Shown in pieces: positions 11,597 to 23,212 of a stretch of 64,000 nucleotides of DNA (positions are counted from its first letter, which is position 1; each line of letters starts with the position of its first letter). The position numbers and the translations under genes are program-made. Source of the stretch: Dryocosmus kuriphilus (Eukaryota; Arthropoda; Insecta; Hymenoptera; Cynipidae). Location of the stretch: contig CM076193.1 in NCBI GenBank assembly GCA_038277395.1, positions 118,140,133-118,204,132 on the forward strand, given 5' to 3'. The notes below the pieces were generated by a model. It searched no databases. It saw nothing but the letters and a program-made list of their open reading frames with translations, and was not told the DNA's origin.

Positions 11597-12214
11597 ACTT
11601 CACAGTTTTTGATAACTTTATTTAACAAGAGTACGGACAAAACAATAGTATGCGCATGCAACGCTTTCCAACGACAGAATGCAAAATAATATATAATTCG
11701 TAATTCACACTGTAGCGTGCTCGATTGCAAGCTCTGACACGCTTCGACTCGTAGTGCACTGCGTGACTTGCGCTCGGATATAATTAATATCTTCCAATCT
11801 AATAGAGATACCACTTTTTTGTAAAATGGATTTTTTAGATGAGAGAATAAGGAACAAAATTATTTTTAAAAAAATAAATTCAAATTGGGGGAAGGGCATG
11901 TTTAGTCTATGTAAATAATCTAATTTTTATTAATTATGATTTGTTTACAATAAAAATTTGATTTAAAATGCACCTCGAAATCTTACGCAACAAAGTATAC
12001 AATAAAAAAATACCGATATTGATCCAACCAGTACAAATCGAGATAATTAATTTTATTAGGAGAAGATTGGAGAAAATCCAGAAAATTATCAAAAATTCAA
12101 GTGCAGATATTTTTGAAAAAACAATTTTTTCAGCAAAATCCTAAAATACGTGTAAAGTAATTTTATGAATATAAGTTTAAAAAAATTTTCAGACGATATA
12201 AAAATGTCATGTTT

Positions 12215-12724
12215 GTGCAATGTGACCCGCGCGCCGGTGCGTGTGACGTAGCGCGCTAGATAAAATAAATTTTTTTCGACAGTACTAATTATTTCGCCAT
12301 CGAATAAAAAATCGTTTTCGAAAGTAAATTTGACGTAGAATACGATAAAAATACTAAAAACTTGATACGTTTGGGTCATAATTGTTAAAAATCGATTTAA
12401 ACACTTCAATTGTTTATAACAATTTGAATTTGTTAACAATTTTATTTAAAAGTATTTTTTTGTTAAAACTCGTTTTCGTACCTTTCAAATAAAAAAAAGA
12501 AAAGGTCTCTAGCTTAAATAGAACAGGAGTTATGCATTTTTAAAAAATAGTCTTCACTCAAATTCTCAATTTTTCAACCCTTCCTATTTCTCAAAAAACT
12601 GCAAAATAAAAAAAATCCTCAAATACGTATCTTCTCTTTTTCAATAAAGAATCCGTAAAAAAAGTATTAGCTCAATCAAAAATGGGTCGGTCAATTCTCT
12701 GTTCGACTTGTAAAAAAATGTCCC
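12215..12724 (-). repeat. Right terminal inverted repeat of the 4.69 kb transposon
   Basis: Reverse complement of 8035-8564. It ends in CCC directly before the TATA duplication. The open frames seen here on the minus strand are by-products of the repeat. Confidence 0.85.
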
Positions 12725-14540
12725 TATAGCGAATGTAGAAGAAAAAATTGATCTCATTCCCACCTCTGAAAAAACAAACTTACGCTCATGCATTTCAAAC
12801 AGACTTTTACTATACTTAAATAACAACCCTAAAAATAAAATTTTTTCTGAAAATGACATTCTTGGTAAAAAAACTAAACTATTCCTATTAGATAACCCTA
12901 ACATTATCATTACTAATGCTGACAAAAGCAATACTACTGTAGTTTTAAATAAAAAAGATTACCTTGAAAAATGTCACAACCTCTTGTCTGATCCACAAAC
13001 TTACAAAAAATTGCAAAGAGACCCAACTAACTCGATACAAAGTAATCTAAATTTAATGATTAGCAAACTATTAATAAAAAAATGCATAAACACTGACCTT
13101 GCTAAAACTCTAAAAAGTTATAATTCTGTTGCTCCAAAATTGAATGGTCTCGCAAAAATTCACAAGCCAGAAGTACCTATGAGACCTGTTACTTCTTTTT
13201 CTAACTCTCCATTATTACATCTTTCAAAATTTCTCAGTGAACCACTAAAACAATTAATTCACAAAAGTAACACTTACATAAAAAATAGCTTTGATCTTAT
13301 AAATAAACTTAACAATATTAAAATTCCAAATAATTATAAATTTGTCTCTCTTGATGTCAAATCACTTTACACAAATATACCTAAAGATCTAGTGATCAAA
13401 AATATAAAACTTAACTGGTACAAAGGTAGATCCTTTACTAATATTCCTGTTAAACAATTTCTAGAACTAGTCGAATTTTGTATTGACAACTCCTATTGTA
13501 TTTTCCAAAATGATTTCTTTAAACAAACATATGGAACACCAATGTAATTTCTGACATTGTTATGGAAAAAAATTAGAACAAGATGTTTTAAAAAACCTTC
13601 CTTTTAAATACCTTTTTGTCTATAGATATGTCGATGACATCCTCACTTGTGTTCCAGAAAACAAAATTAATGAACTTCTAGCATCTTTTAACTCATATCA
13701 TCCTAAATTACAGTTCACAGTTGAAATAGAATCAGACTATAAAATTAACTTCTTAGATATCACAATAATTCGAGATAAAAATAACGTATTAACAAATTGG
13801 TATCAGAAAACATCAAACTCAGGTAGATATACGAATTTTAACTCAAATATATCCATCAAAGATAAAATTTCAGTCATTTACAATCTTGTTGACAGAGCTA
13901 TCAAATTATCAAACGATCAATTTCACAAAAGTAATTTATCAAAAGTCTATAATATTTTAAAAAATAATAACTATCGTAATAATTTCATCAAAAAATACAT
14001 TAATAAAAGATTCGAAAATATAAAAAACACACTCCTACCAAAAATAATACCCCCTTTGATATAAAAAATAGCATCGCCTTACCTTATACAAAAGAAATTT
14101 CTAGATTTTATAATAATACCTTTCAAAAATACAACATTAAAGTCGTTTTCACTTATCAAAAAAATTCCTACAGATATTTTTCAAAAAACAAAGATAAAAC
14201 ACCTTTCGAAATGAATACTCACGTTATATACTCAATTCCATGTGAATGCGGATCTGTATAAATTGGTCAAACAAAAAGATATATCAAACACAGAATTAGA
14301 GAACACATAAATGATTGCAAAAAAGATTCTAGAAGTACAGCTTTAGTCACTCACTCACATGAAAAAAACCATATGTTTAACTTTAAAGATACCAAAATAC
14401 TTAGCTATGAACTAAATTATAGAAGAAGAAACTTCAAGGAGATGCTTTTTATAGTCAAAAATCATAATTCAGTAAACAAAAGGTCAGAAATAGGTCATCT
14501 TAGTAAAATTTACCATAATTTAATCTTATCAATTTCCTAA
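12725..14540 (+). pseudogene. PLE copy A reverse transcriptase and GIY-YIG, broken
   Basis: The frame resumes with ANVEEKIDLIP and continues through PLE RT blocks: ADKSNTTVVLNK, GLAKIHKPEVPMRPVTSFSN, SLDVKSLYTNIP (motif A Asp), then YGTPM (motif B). There a 19-bp deletion removes the GSPLSS region that copy B retains (13551/13552) and shifts frame. A 2-bp insertion follows near 13568. RT then continues as YRYVDDILTCVPENK (motif C) and FLDITIIRDKNN. The linker is frameshifted near 14060. The GIY-YIG part reads VIYSIPCECGSV, then a TAA at 14259-14261 where copy B has Tyr, then IGQTKRYIKHRIREH. That stop replaces the catalytic Tyr. The copy is dead; RT would otherwise prime synthesis at a nick made by GIY-YIG. 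Confidence 0.85.
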
Positions 14541-14547
14541 AATAATA

Positions 14548-14747
14548 CCAATCCTAAAACTTGAAACGAAACCTGGACACCTTTACTGTTTGATCACTTC
14601 ACTCAGTATCATTGGTATTATTATCGTACATTGTACCACATATCAATTTTATATATAATCCTTTTTCCTTATGTCTATCTATCTATGTACAGAAGCCTTA
14701 GACTGTGTATTGCCAATTCTAAAACTTGAAACGAAACTCGGACGCCT
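14548..14747 (+). repeat. Internal direct repeat in the PLE A 3' region
   Basis: A segment of about 35 bp with the core CTAAAACTTGAAACGAAAC starts at 14548 and again at 14713, 165 bp apart, each followed by GGAC-CCTT. The same pair occurs in copy B near 33030 and 32870 on the minus strand, so it is a family feature, not a local accident. Confidence 0.75.
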
Positions 14748-15277
14748 TGACCATGTGTTTCTCAACACCTGGTATTATTGGTAATCCATACACCATAATT
14801 TTATATTATTATACTGTTACCCTTTTTACTCATATATGTATAAAAAAAAATTGTAAATCATACGTCATAACCTCATCGTCTTTTAAAAATATGTTAACCT
14901 ATAAATACACTGTATCCCTCTCTCTCCCCACCATCTTACGTTTATACCTACTTCCTTCTGAGACCCACCTCAGTTCTCTCCTCTCCAAGTAGACGAATGC
15001 ACACAAGATCCTTGCATTATGTTTTTAAAAAAATCTCTGCTTGGAGAGAGAGAAAAAATGTATACTTACTTTTTTATTATATAATCAAAAAACTGGTTGT
15101 TACTTTTAACACTTCTAAAATAATTTAATCAACTCTTTAGTTCAAAAAAACCTAAAATATCTACAGGTAAGATAGGTTATGTTTGTGTGACACTTATAGT
15201 TTACGTTTGTACTTCAAAATTTCTTTTAAAAAATCTTATGTCTAAATTTCCAGCTATTAAAATTGTCTGCCATTACC

Positions 15278-15320
15278 ACAAACCTGATGAGGCCCCTCTT
15301 TGAGGAGCGAAAGCTCGCCT
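15278..15320 (+). ncRNA. Hammerhead-ribozyme-like motif at the PLE A 3' end
   Basis: CTGATGA at 15284-15290 is followed by G, a hairpin GCCCCTC-TTT-GAGGAGC with one C-A mismatch, and GAAA at 15309-15312. This is the hammerhead core with stem II. It lies about 65 bp from the element end. The core is intact here, unlike in copy B. Confidence 0.7.
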
Positions 15321-15378
15321 TTTAAAAATAATAAAGGAAACAATGATCAGTGAAATCAAAAAAACCAACATCTTTATT

Positions 15379-17180
15379 TACGTATATCATCCCTGATCGA
15401 AAAACACCATCATCCTATATATCTGTGTATAAAGTTTTAAGAAAGAAAGCACTTCTATGAAGTAATAAATAGTTCTTACTGTGCCTTCTTTGCGATGTAC
15501 TAAATAGATACCTTTATTCTTTCTCTCCCTAATCAAAAACGATAATATATCTGTAGATTTCCCATGTGTCACTGGATTACCGTAGACGTTTTGTAGTAAT
15601 GAGTAGAGAAGTTTCATATAGGCGATTTACGAGCTAAGAGCTGCTAAGAGCCTTTCGCTATCGCCCCATTTTTCCTCCGCCTTCACACCTACCCTATACT
15701 ACGAAACGGCCACCCTTCACCCTCGTTTCCGCTTCGCCATCACTCCGTGGTAGATTCCACAGAATTCTTTAGATTGTTTTGCAAGATGTTTGCAGTATCA
15801 ATGAGAAGCGAAGCCAGCGACGGTAAAGTCAGCTTAGGGCCCTCGGGAAATAACAGGCGCCTTCAAAATTAACGATCACTGATCGTCTTGGATACTGGAA
15901 ATTTGAATTTCAATGGCTGTTACATCGCGGAGGCATCTGGTCGTAAATCTACTGGAAAATCTAATCGAGGAAGAATGTGGGGTTGAAAATAAGGTAAATT
16001 TTATATTGAGTAGCGCTTGGTATTTCTGGGATTCATGTATTTTCCCTTTTTCCTTTCAGCTTCGTGAGATTTTTTTCATTCTTAATATCTGTGGATTCAT
16101 AAATCTATTTTTCCTAATTTACACTTTTTTTAATGGCATTTTTGTTCGACTCTAAACAAAGAATCAAGTATAGTTCGTAGTCAAACATTACTAAAGTATG
16201 GTATATTTAATGTAATGCTTACCATAATAAACATTTCTATGATTAATATATTCTATTTGCTAGCCAAAATTAAAGTTCACTTTTATTTTCTAGCTTTCGA
16301 GATAATTATCTCTGACAAATACTTCCTGATGCAGCTCTACCCTCACGATGTGCTTGTTTGATGATACTAATAATTCGTATACCAAACCCCTATTTGTTTC
16401 CAGTCCGGATGTGTTTTGTGAACGACTGTAATTTTTTTCTTTGTGTATAACGCTGCATAACGTCTTCTGTATCTTTTGAAATTGCAAATATGATCGTGTT
16501 TGCTCTATCAAATAAAACATAAACTCCAGGTAATATCTCGGTTATTACGTCATATCATCTCATAACTCGCATACCTTCTTTCATACGACCATTCTTTTAC
16601 AATTCATTTTATGACCTTTACCCAGTCCGTCAGAATATGTTTTACTTATGATTCCGAATACATTAGTTGCAAGTTTTTTCTCGCTTTTCAGGATTCTGTT
16701 TCTAAATTCGGTTTGGCACATAGTTGGTTCAAAACGTGATGTATGCGAAACGTGTATGCTCTGCAGCAAGACCGTCGGTGTAGGTCGATATTTCGCACGT
16801 ACAGTCGACCCCGAAAGTTCGACGCACGCACCGGGCTTTACCCACCTTAGAATCAGCGATTTTGAATTCCCGGGGACCAGGTAACTTCACATGGGAAACT
16901 TTATATCCCCAATCTCTCAAAGAAATAGAGTTAGATGCCACTCTCGATATCATTTCTCGTCACCTCCCAAATTATTAGTGTCAAATTGTTATACCTGAAT
17001 CGTAATTTGCAGATAATTTCAATTTGAATCTTGATTAAGGAAATTCGATTTCAGTGAACCAAAAAATTCCAAATGCATAATTAAATTGCTCAAGGTGGTA
17101 AGAAGCTACAATACAGCCTAGCTTCTGGGAATAATAGCAGAAAATCAATATTTTATTTTATTTCTTTTCTTCGTATGTTT
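15379..17180. other. Stretch without a confidently identified gene
   Basis: No mobile-element domain was recognised. 15913-15993 encodes MAVTSRRHLVVNLLENLIEE and seven further codons before GTAAAT, so it has the form of a first coding exon with a donor site, but there is no homology to support it. 16720-16890 is less AT-rich (around CGTACAGTCGACCCCG and TTCCCGGGGACC) and may be a decayed exon or element end. Confidence 0.35.
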
Positions 17181-17189
17181 CAAAATCTC

Positions 17190-18300
17190 TAGTCTCCATC
17201 TATTCCCCTTTCCCATACACATTTTCATTCCTCTCCCACTTCAATTGCGATGATGTTCCCGTCCCCTTCACACTCCTTTCTCCCATTTGCATTCCTCCCC
17301 TCACTTCTCCACCCTCTCTCCAGAGCCCCTCTCAAATTAAAACTATTTCTCCCCTCCCCCGTCACATTTGACCCACTCTCCAACACATAATCGCTACCAC
17401 CCCCTCTAACCACCCTAGCCCTTCTTTTATATAACCCATTCCTCATGACGCGTTCCTTCCCCAACTATTTTTTAACGTTGTCTTTTTTTTAAATTTATTG
17501 TTTTATATTATAAACACTACTACTGATGCTAATAATACTATGTATTAATATAAAAAAAGTCATTTTATCAAAACTGACAACAAGGAACCATTTTCTTCTC
17601 TGGCCTCTCCCCAGTCAACTCATCTCCCAATACACTATATGTACCACTTATCCCTACCCTTTCTTTTTCCATTCTCCATCTCTTCCCGCCTACCTCTTCT
17701 GCCCTCCTTTTGCAGTCCTTATCTTCTTTCTTGGGTACTTCTCCCTTTCCCATACACATTTTCACTCCTCTCCCATACTTGCAATTGCAATGATGTTCCC
17801 GTCCCCTTCTCACCCCTTTCACCCATTTGCATTCCTCCTCTCGCTTCTCCACCCTCTCTCCAGAGCCCCTCTCAAATTAAAACTATTTCTCCCCTCCCCC
17901 GTCACTTTTGACCCACTCTCCAACACATAATCGCTACCACCCCCTCTAAACACCCTAGCCCTTCTTTTATATAACCCATTCCTCATGACGCGTCCCTTGC
18001 CTTTTTAGCTTTTTAACGTTGTCTTTTTTCCTAAATTTATTGTTTTATGTTATAAACACTACTACTGATGCTACTAATACTATGTATTTATATAAAAAAG
18101 TCATTTTATCAAACTGACAACAAGGAACCATTTTCTGCTTTCGCCTCTCCCCAGTCAACTCATCTCCCAATACACTATATGCACCACTTATCCCTACCCT
18201 CTCTTTTTCCATACTCCATCTCTTCCCGCCTACCTCTTCCGCCCTCCTTTTGCAGTCCTTATCTTCTTTCTTGGGTACTTCTCCCCTTCGCCTATACTAC
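17190..18300 (+). repeat. CT-rich satellite, about 543-bp unit, about two copies
   Basis: 17240-17500 recurs at about 17787-18040, and 17472-17735 recurs at about 18010-18280, so the unit is roughly 540-545 bp. Landmarks are GATGTTCCCGTCCCCTTC, CCAACACATAATCGCTACCA and TGACAACAAGGAACCATTTTC, each seen twice. The plus strand is strongly pyrimidine-rich. The long open frames in it are compositional. Confidence 0.85.
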
Positions 18301-18370
18301 ATACACCTCTCTCCTCTTCTCTCATCCGCTATCCCACCACCCTAACCCCTTTTATGGTCACTTGTCTTGA

Positions 18371-19785
18371 TCGCTTATTTTAATATAATATTTGACAGTT
18401 GCCATCTTAATTTCATTGATTTTTGATGATTAAATAAGATTTTTATCATCATGTTTTTTCTCCGCTAAATTTTTCCTTTATGAAATCTGTACAGGTTACA
18501 TTTCGCCAGAGTTTATTTGTAATTGATAAGGGCTTCATACCGAGATTCTCAGCGTCCATCTCTCTTTCAGCATTCCTATGAAAAAAGCTGTTTTTTAAAG
18601 AAGATGATATCCATATTTTGCATCAGTATCCGCCGCAGAAAAATCGTAAAATGGTCAACAGCTTTACCACCCTATATTTCAATGCAGTAAACTGTCTCTG
18701 CACAGGAAGACAACATTTCTGTGAAATAAGGGCAAGAAAAATCACATACATAGAATTTGCTTATTGGTTACTTTTTACTTTCGAGAATATTATGTTAAAC
18801 GAAATTACAATCTTATATTTAAAAAGTCTGTTTTTCATTTTCTTGAAGAAATCGTGCAAAGTTACTGCATTTTTTGCACTTGGTTAATTTAATTTCGAAA
18901 GGATTCAATTTTTTACTTAATTCCAATGCACGTTGAACTAGATAGAATACAATAGAGTACGCATGCTTAACGATTTCTCGGTGATTCCAACCGTGGAACA
19001 AAGGATGGTATGAAATTTCACGACTTCTGAAAATTAGCATACCAATCGTAGGGGATTCAGCTGAAGGCGTTCATAAATGTAAATCGATGTTTTGCTCTGA
19101 ACTCCACCGTCGTATTTCGCCTCATCCACATACCTAAAACCCCTCTCAGAACCAGCGATTTTCCAACCGTGTTACAATTCGCGGAAGCATGGTAGCCTTA
19201 TGCAGCCGCATAATCTGAATGCGTTATCGAGGGTTTCAATAGCTTCTGCTGTTTTATACGAGTCGTTTAATACATCGGTAGGGTTTCAAGTATCGGTCGT
19301 AACAAAAACATAGTGGTTGGTATTGGTTGGTAGATCCTCTATGTAAGAGAAATTTCAGTAATAACTTAATTTTGTGTTCAAATTATCATGAATTAGATTT
19401 ATCTGATTGTGCTTGAAGGGTGGTTTGCACTGAACTAAGTTTTATTACTGTAGTATATTTTACTGCGTTGATTTTTATAAATGCAAAAGTGTAGCAGAAA
19501 TGTTTCAAAACAGCAAGCAGTGACGAATCTAAGTTTCAACCGCTATAACCTAACTTACATTTTCAAAAGCATTTAGTTAATTAATTAAAAAATACCGAAC
19601 CGTTCCGAAACCTACAGATGACCAGGTTAGAAAGAATAAAATACGGAAGTGAGAGTTTAGCCGGCCGCAAATGTTTGCAGCAGATCACTTGCATGTTTCG
19701 TGCGTTTACTCTCCTCAATAATTACAGGTTTGGTTTTACGATACAGTAAAAGTTACATCAGCATTTATATGCAGTGCCATTCATG
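18371..19785. other. Stretch without a recognised gene
   Basis: 18583-18650 (AAAGAAGATGATATCC, GCATCAGTATCC, GCAGAAAAATCGTAAA) is repeated in the same orientation at 31405-31476, a dispersed repeat of unknown type. 19080-19200 is less AT-rich with no assignable function. Possible upstream exons of the P-element-like gene at 19.8 kb were not recognisable here. Confidence 0.45.
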
Positions 19786-19799
19786 TACATAAATATAAT

Positions 19800-20262
19800 C
19801 ATTATTCCTGCTTTAATAGGTGGTATTTCCACAACGGATGAGCTGAAATCGATTCCTAAAAAAGAAGGCATAGTTACGTTAGAGGTGCTAAAACTAGTAA
19901 ACAATATGTTCGATTCTATGAAGAGTTCGATAAACATATGGCAAAAAAAAGACAAGAATCCACTTCGTTGTGCTCTGACAGAGGGCTCTCTGCATTCAGC
20001 ATTCTGTAGCGAAATAAGAAAATGTCGACGTGATAATTTAAGATTTTCTAAAAAGGGCACAAGTCGCCCTGTATCAGTGCCTTCTTCGTTGCGAAACTGG
20101 GCTTCGACCCTGAACGGATTTCAGCAGCTCAAAATAGCTTTAAAAAGAAATTGTATATAAAAATTTTCACCGCGAAATGTCAAACAGGACCAAGTTGAAA
20201 ACTTTTTCAGTACGATTAGAAGTCATAGTCAATGCTTCAATTATTTGCATAATTATATACGT
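19800..20262 (+). pseudogene. P-element/THAP9-like transposase C-terminal remnant
   Basis: From about 19840 the frame reads SIPKKEGIVTLEVLKLVNNM then FDSMKSS, later RPVSVPSSLRNWASTLNGF. A TAA stop occurs at 20158-20160, and without a frame change the reading continues as QDQVENFFSTIRSHSQC to about 20260. The QDxxENFFxxIR block with a preceding LVNxxFDxxxSS segment matches my knowledge of the C-terminal part of P-element and THAP9 transposases. The N-terminal THAP zinc finger and the main catalytic residues are not present. It is a decayed fragment. Confidence 0.6.
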
Positions 20263-20357
20263 GTATATATTTGCATTTTCCCAAATACAGCCGCCATATT
20301 GAACTTTAGTTACTGGGTATTAATTTAGGCGGCCCGAACACTGGACCTATTCGTGAG

Positions 20358-21831
20358 TAGTGTTCTTAAATGCCCGAGAATTTATGTTGAGCATATGCTC
20401 TTGAGAATATTTTCAGCATTTAAGCTCATACAGAGCATTTAAAGAGCATTTATCAGCATTTAAAGCATTTAAATTTAACTAACGTTTTGAAGGTTTATTA
20501 AACATTCAAATGATGTTTTATATTAATAAAAATAATAATAAAAGTTTATTTTAAATAATAATTATGAAATTATGAGCTAAATGTGCAAAATAAGCTACAA
20601 ATAGTAAAATAATGCGCTTATGTAAAGTCTATGTATGCAAGATAAATACTGTGATTTCCATATAAATTTAGTGTAATCAATCAAAGCGTTAATAGTTTTG
20701 TATTGAGTCTATAAAATGATTTATAATGTCAAATGTCCCCTCCCTCACGGAAAGAAACTACTGGGAAAAATTGGGTCCATCTCGGGACACCCGGTAGAAG
20801 TGAATACTTCAATTCTTTTGTTCTTGACTTTTTTTCTTTTGAAAATAGATGAAATAATAAAAATAAGTTTATCGTTATTTGTATATTGATGTACAGGTAC
20901 TTTTTACAAACTTGTTTTACAACTTTATTTATCTGCATTAGAATTACAGACATCTTTATTTCTTAATTCAATAGAAGATACAATTGTTTTGTGGTAACTA
21001 AAGTAAGATATAAATTTTTTTGCATCTATCTTATATAAAAATTTGTGTTGTGATAAAATCCGTATGTGATTATAATACAGATAAACATTGAAATTACTGG
21101 TTGTCTGGCTTTCCATTATGTAAATAGATCTAATGTTGTTGGGACCCCAAACACTGGCAGCGCATGCTCTAGTCACTAGTTGGGTAAGGAGTGAGGGGAG
21201 AGAGATGCGTGTCTGCCAGGCTACATTTCCATTCTGTCCCCCTCCCGCCGGTTCACTGCTCAATGAAAATTGTACATGGCGTGCCGATAGAAGTATTCAT
21301 TTCAAAAACTTACTCTCATAATCACTGGGAAAACTACTGGAAATTACCAATAATATTTTCGCGGCTATTGGGATAATCACTGGAAGAATTACTGGGAAAG
21401 TTACTGGGTCAGTAGTGATTCCAGTAATTTTTCCAGTGATTATCTTAGTAGTCACAAAAATATTACTAGTTTTCCCAGTGATTATCCCAGTGATTTTGGC
21501 AAACGTGCAACGATTTTTTGTAGAATAGGAGTTTAAATCTTAAATGCTTTAAGCTGAAGAGAGCCTAAGATTAACGAAAATGGCGATTGGCGATTGTACA
21601 TACCATAGATCTAACAGGAAAATACATCGAACCAGACTATTTTCTCTAAAAAAGTGCTAAAGAGAGATTGAGAACGTCTGGGGACATAACAGAATGTGAC
21701 TTAAAGAATATATTTTAAATGCTCGTAAATGCTCAGTAAATGCTCAGAGCACAAAAAGGTCGAGCATATTCTTGTACATATGCTCGTGCTCTCGAGAAAA
21801 TCTCCGAGCATTTAAAACTTTTAGAGCACTA
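20358..21831. mobile_element. Non-autonomous hAT-type element
   Basis: The ends are inverted (TAGTGTTCTTAAATGC at the left; complement of GCATTTAAAACTTTTAGAGCACTA at the right reads TAGTGCTCTAAAAG). They are flanked by an 8-bp direct repeat with one mismatch: TTCGTGAG at 20350-20357 and TTCATGAG at 21832-21839. An 8-bp duplication and TAGTG ends fit hAT transposons. Both ends contain many copies of GAGCATTTA in inverted orientation between ends, likely transposase-binding subterminal repeats. No transposase is encoded in the 1474 bp. 21110-21300 is a GC-richer segment of unknown origin. Confidence 0.8.
21326..21505. repeat. ACTGGRAA-rich repeat with a 24-bp-arm hairpin
   Basis: Many copies of ACTGGGA/ACTGGAA and their complements are clustered here. 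The arms 21372-21395 and 21421-21444 are inverted with one or no mismatch (landmarks GATAATCACTGGAA and TTCCAGTGATTATC) around a 25-bp loop. It is part of the internal region of the hAT-type element. Confidence 0.7.
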
Positions 21832-21839
21832 TTCATGAG

Positions 21840-23059
21840 AAACCCCACTGAGTTATACTCATCGTCGTAAATAATTACATTCTGATTCATTACTTTTCGT
21901 TTTTAGTGCATTTTGTGGTTTACGTTTAAGTAGTAGCAAGAAAAGTATTCTATTTTTTATTTGAAAATTACCAATTAACCAAAAATCTCAAAGAAATTTG
22001 TAAACTTACAATTTAATAACATGCAAATGTTTTTATTCAAAATTAAAAACGCCTAGATAAATAAAAAATAAATAAAGGGAATGAGATCTCCAAATCTCCT
22101 TCCGTCGTTTCTTTCTCTTTCCTTTCTATATTTTTTATCTTTTTTGATTTCTAAAGTAAATATATTTACAAAAAAAAAAAAATTTCAGAGAGGCATTGAA
22201 AAAAATGACTAATACAATACCATTTTATAATTAGGCACAACTTTTTATGTATCAGTACTGAACTTGCCAATAAATTTAAATCTTAAATTACAAGCTTGTA
22301 AATTAAGATTCTGCATAATGTTAAACAAATTTCGCTGTAAGTCGCCGTTATCTTGTTATGTTCTGAATGAAATTAGAATAGGCTGGAAGTTTTGAACTCG
22401 GTAAACATTTTATTATTCACCGCAAACGTTATACGTGCCTTGTTTTCTTTGTTTTCTCAGCGTTGAATTGAGCATGGCGAGAGCTTTTTGCCACTCGACT
22501 TACTCTGAAAACCGAGAAAAAGCTCACAATGGATAGCAAACGAGAAAACGCACAATACACACTTGCTAAGGTGTGGAAGTTATCAAATAGCATCAGTTGC
22601 GTCTATTGTGAGAAATAATGTTAAAACTGGTGGATGCTTTCAGCGAATAAAATAAAACCGACGGAAAATAGAATAAAAATCTTCTCGGGTATAGGTATTC
22701 GTGTTGCTTTAACAATTGAAAATTCTGTTCTTCGAATCCTTTGCCTTTAACTGCAATTCTCCTTTGACAAAAAAGAAAACTCTTCTATAATGGTAGAACA
22801 AAAGCCAAGCCCTTTATATCCACCATTGTCCTCTGCAGACAGGATACTCGTATATTTGCCGACGCGAATTTTCCGGCCCTCTGAAACATCCTGGCCAGAA
22901 TTACTCAGCTTATACTGGATGTCTGATGTCATATTATTCTGTTGCAAAAAAAAAACCTATTATTTACTTACAAGACAATATATATATTTCAAATTTATGG
23001 TAGTAATAATAATCCCTCTTGGCTCCATTAAAATTAGGGCATATGCTAATCGGACTAGT
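21840..23059. other. Stretch without a recognised gene
   Basis: Short open frames only, including 22747-22947 on the minus strand, without motifs I recognise. Homopolymer A near 22170 is noted. Nothing else identified. Confidence 0.4.
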
Positions 23060-23212
23060 AGTGAAGGCGAAGGGGGGGGGGGGGGGGGGGGCTTTCATGA
23101 TAAAGGAATACCGAGGAATTGGGAGAGGTGGGAATGATTGCGGGAATGGAGGGTTTCGGAGTGATGGGATTTGAGGAAAGATTGATGGAAAGAGAGAAGG
23201 GATGAGAGATAC

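Larger units (their letters stand above)
8035..12724 (-). mobile_element. 4.69 kb DNA transposon with about 500-bp terminal inverted repeats, Sola-like
   Basis: The element interrupts PLE copy A. TATA flanks both sides (8031-8034 and 12725-12728), and the uninterrupted sequence in copy B has a single TATA, so a 4-bp target duplication is directly visible (5 bp, CTATA, if the terminal C is counted). The inverted repeats span about 8035-8564 and 12215-12724, both starting GGG, and include a GC-rich segment (CACCGGCGCGCGGGT) near their inner ends. The internal gene is on the minus strand. A 4-bp duplication fits the Sola superfamily, but I have not been able to align the transposase, so the superfamily name is tentative. 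Confidence 0.8.
7460..15378 (+). mobile_element. Penelope-like element copy A, split by a DNA transposon
   Basis: Alignment by eye with copy B (reverse complement of 32191-37087) shows shared sequence from about 7460 to 8034 and from 12725 to about 15378, roughly 3.2 kb of PLE. The intervening 8035-12724 is a foreign DNA transposon. Order of parts is N-terminal domain, RT, linker, GIY-YIG, then an 0.8 kb 3' region with an internal direct repeat and a hammerhead-like motif. Both copies end at the same sequence, AACATCTTTATT, supporting this as the true 3' end. Copies A and B lack a recognisable 5' repeat. Confidence 0.85.

Noticed and set aside
17526..18370. Open frames of 90-134 codons
   Set aside because: They lie in the 543-bp CT-rich satellite and repeat with it; composition explains them.
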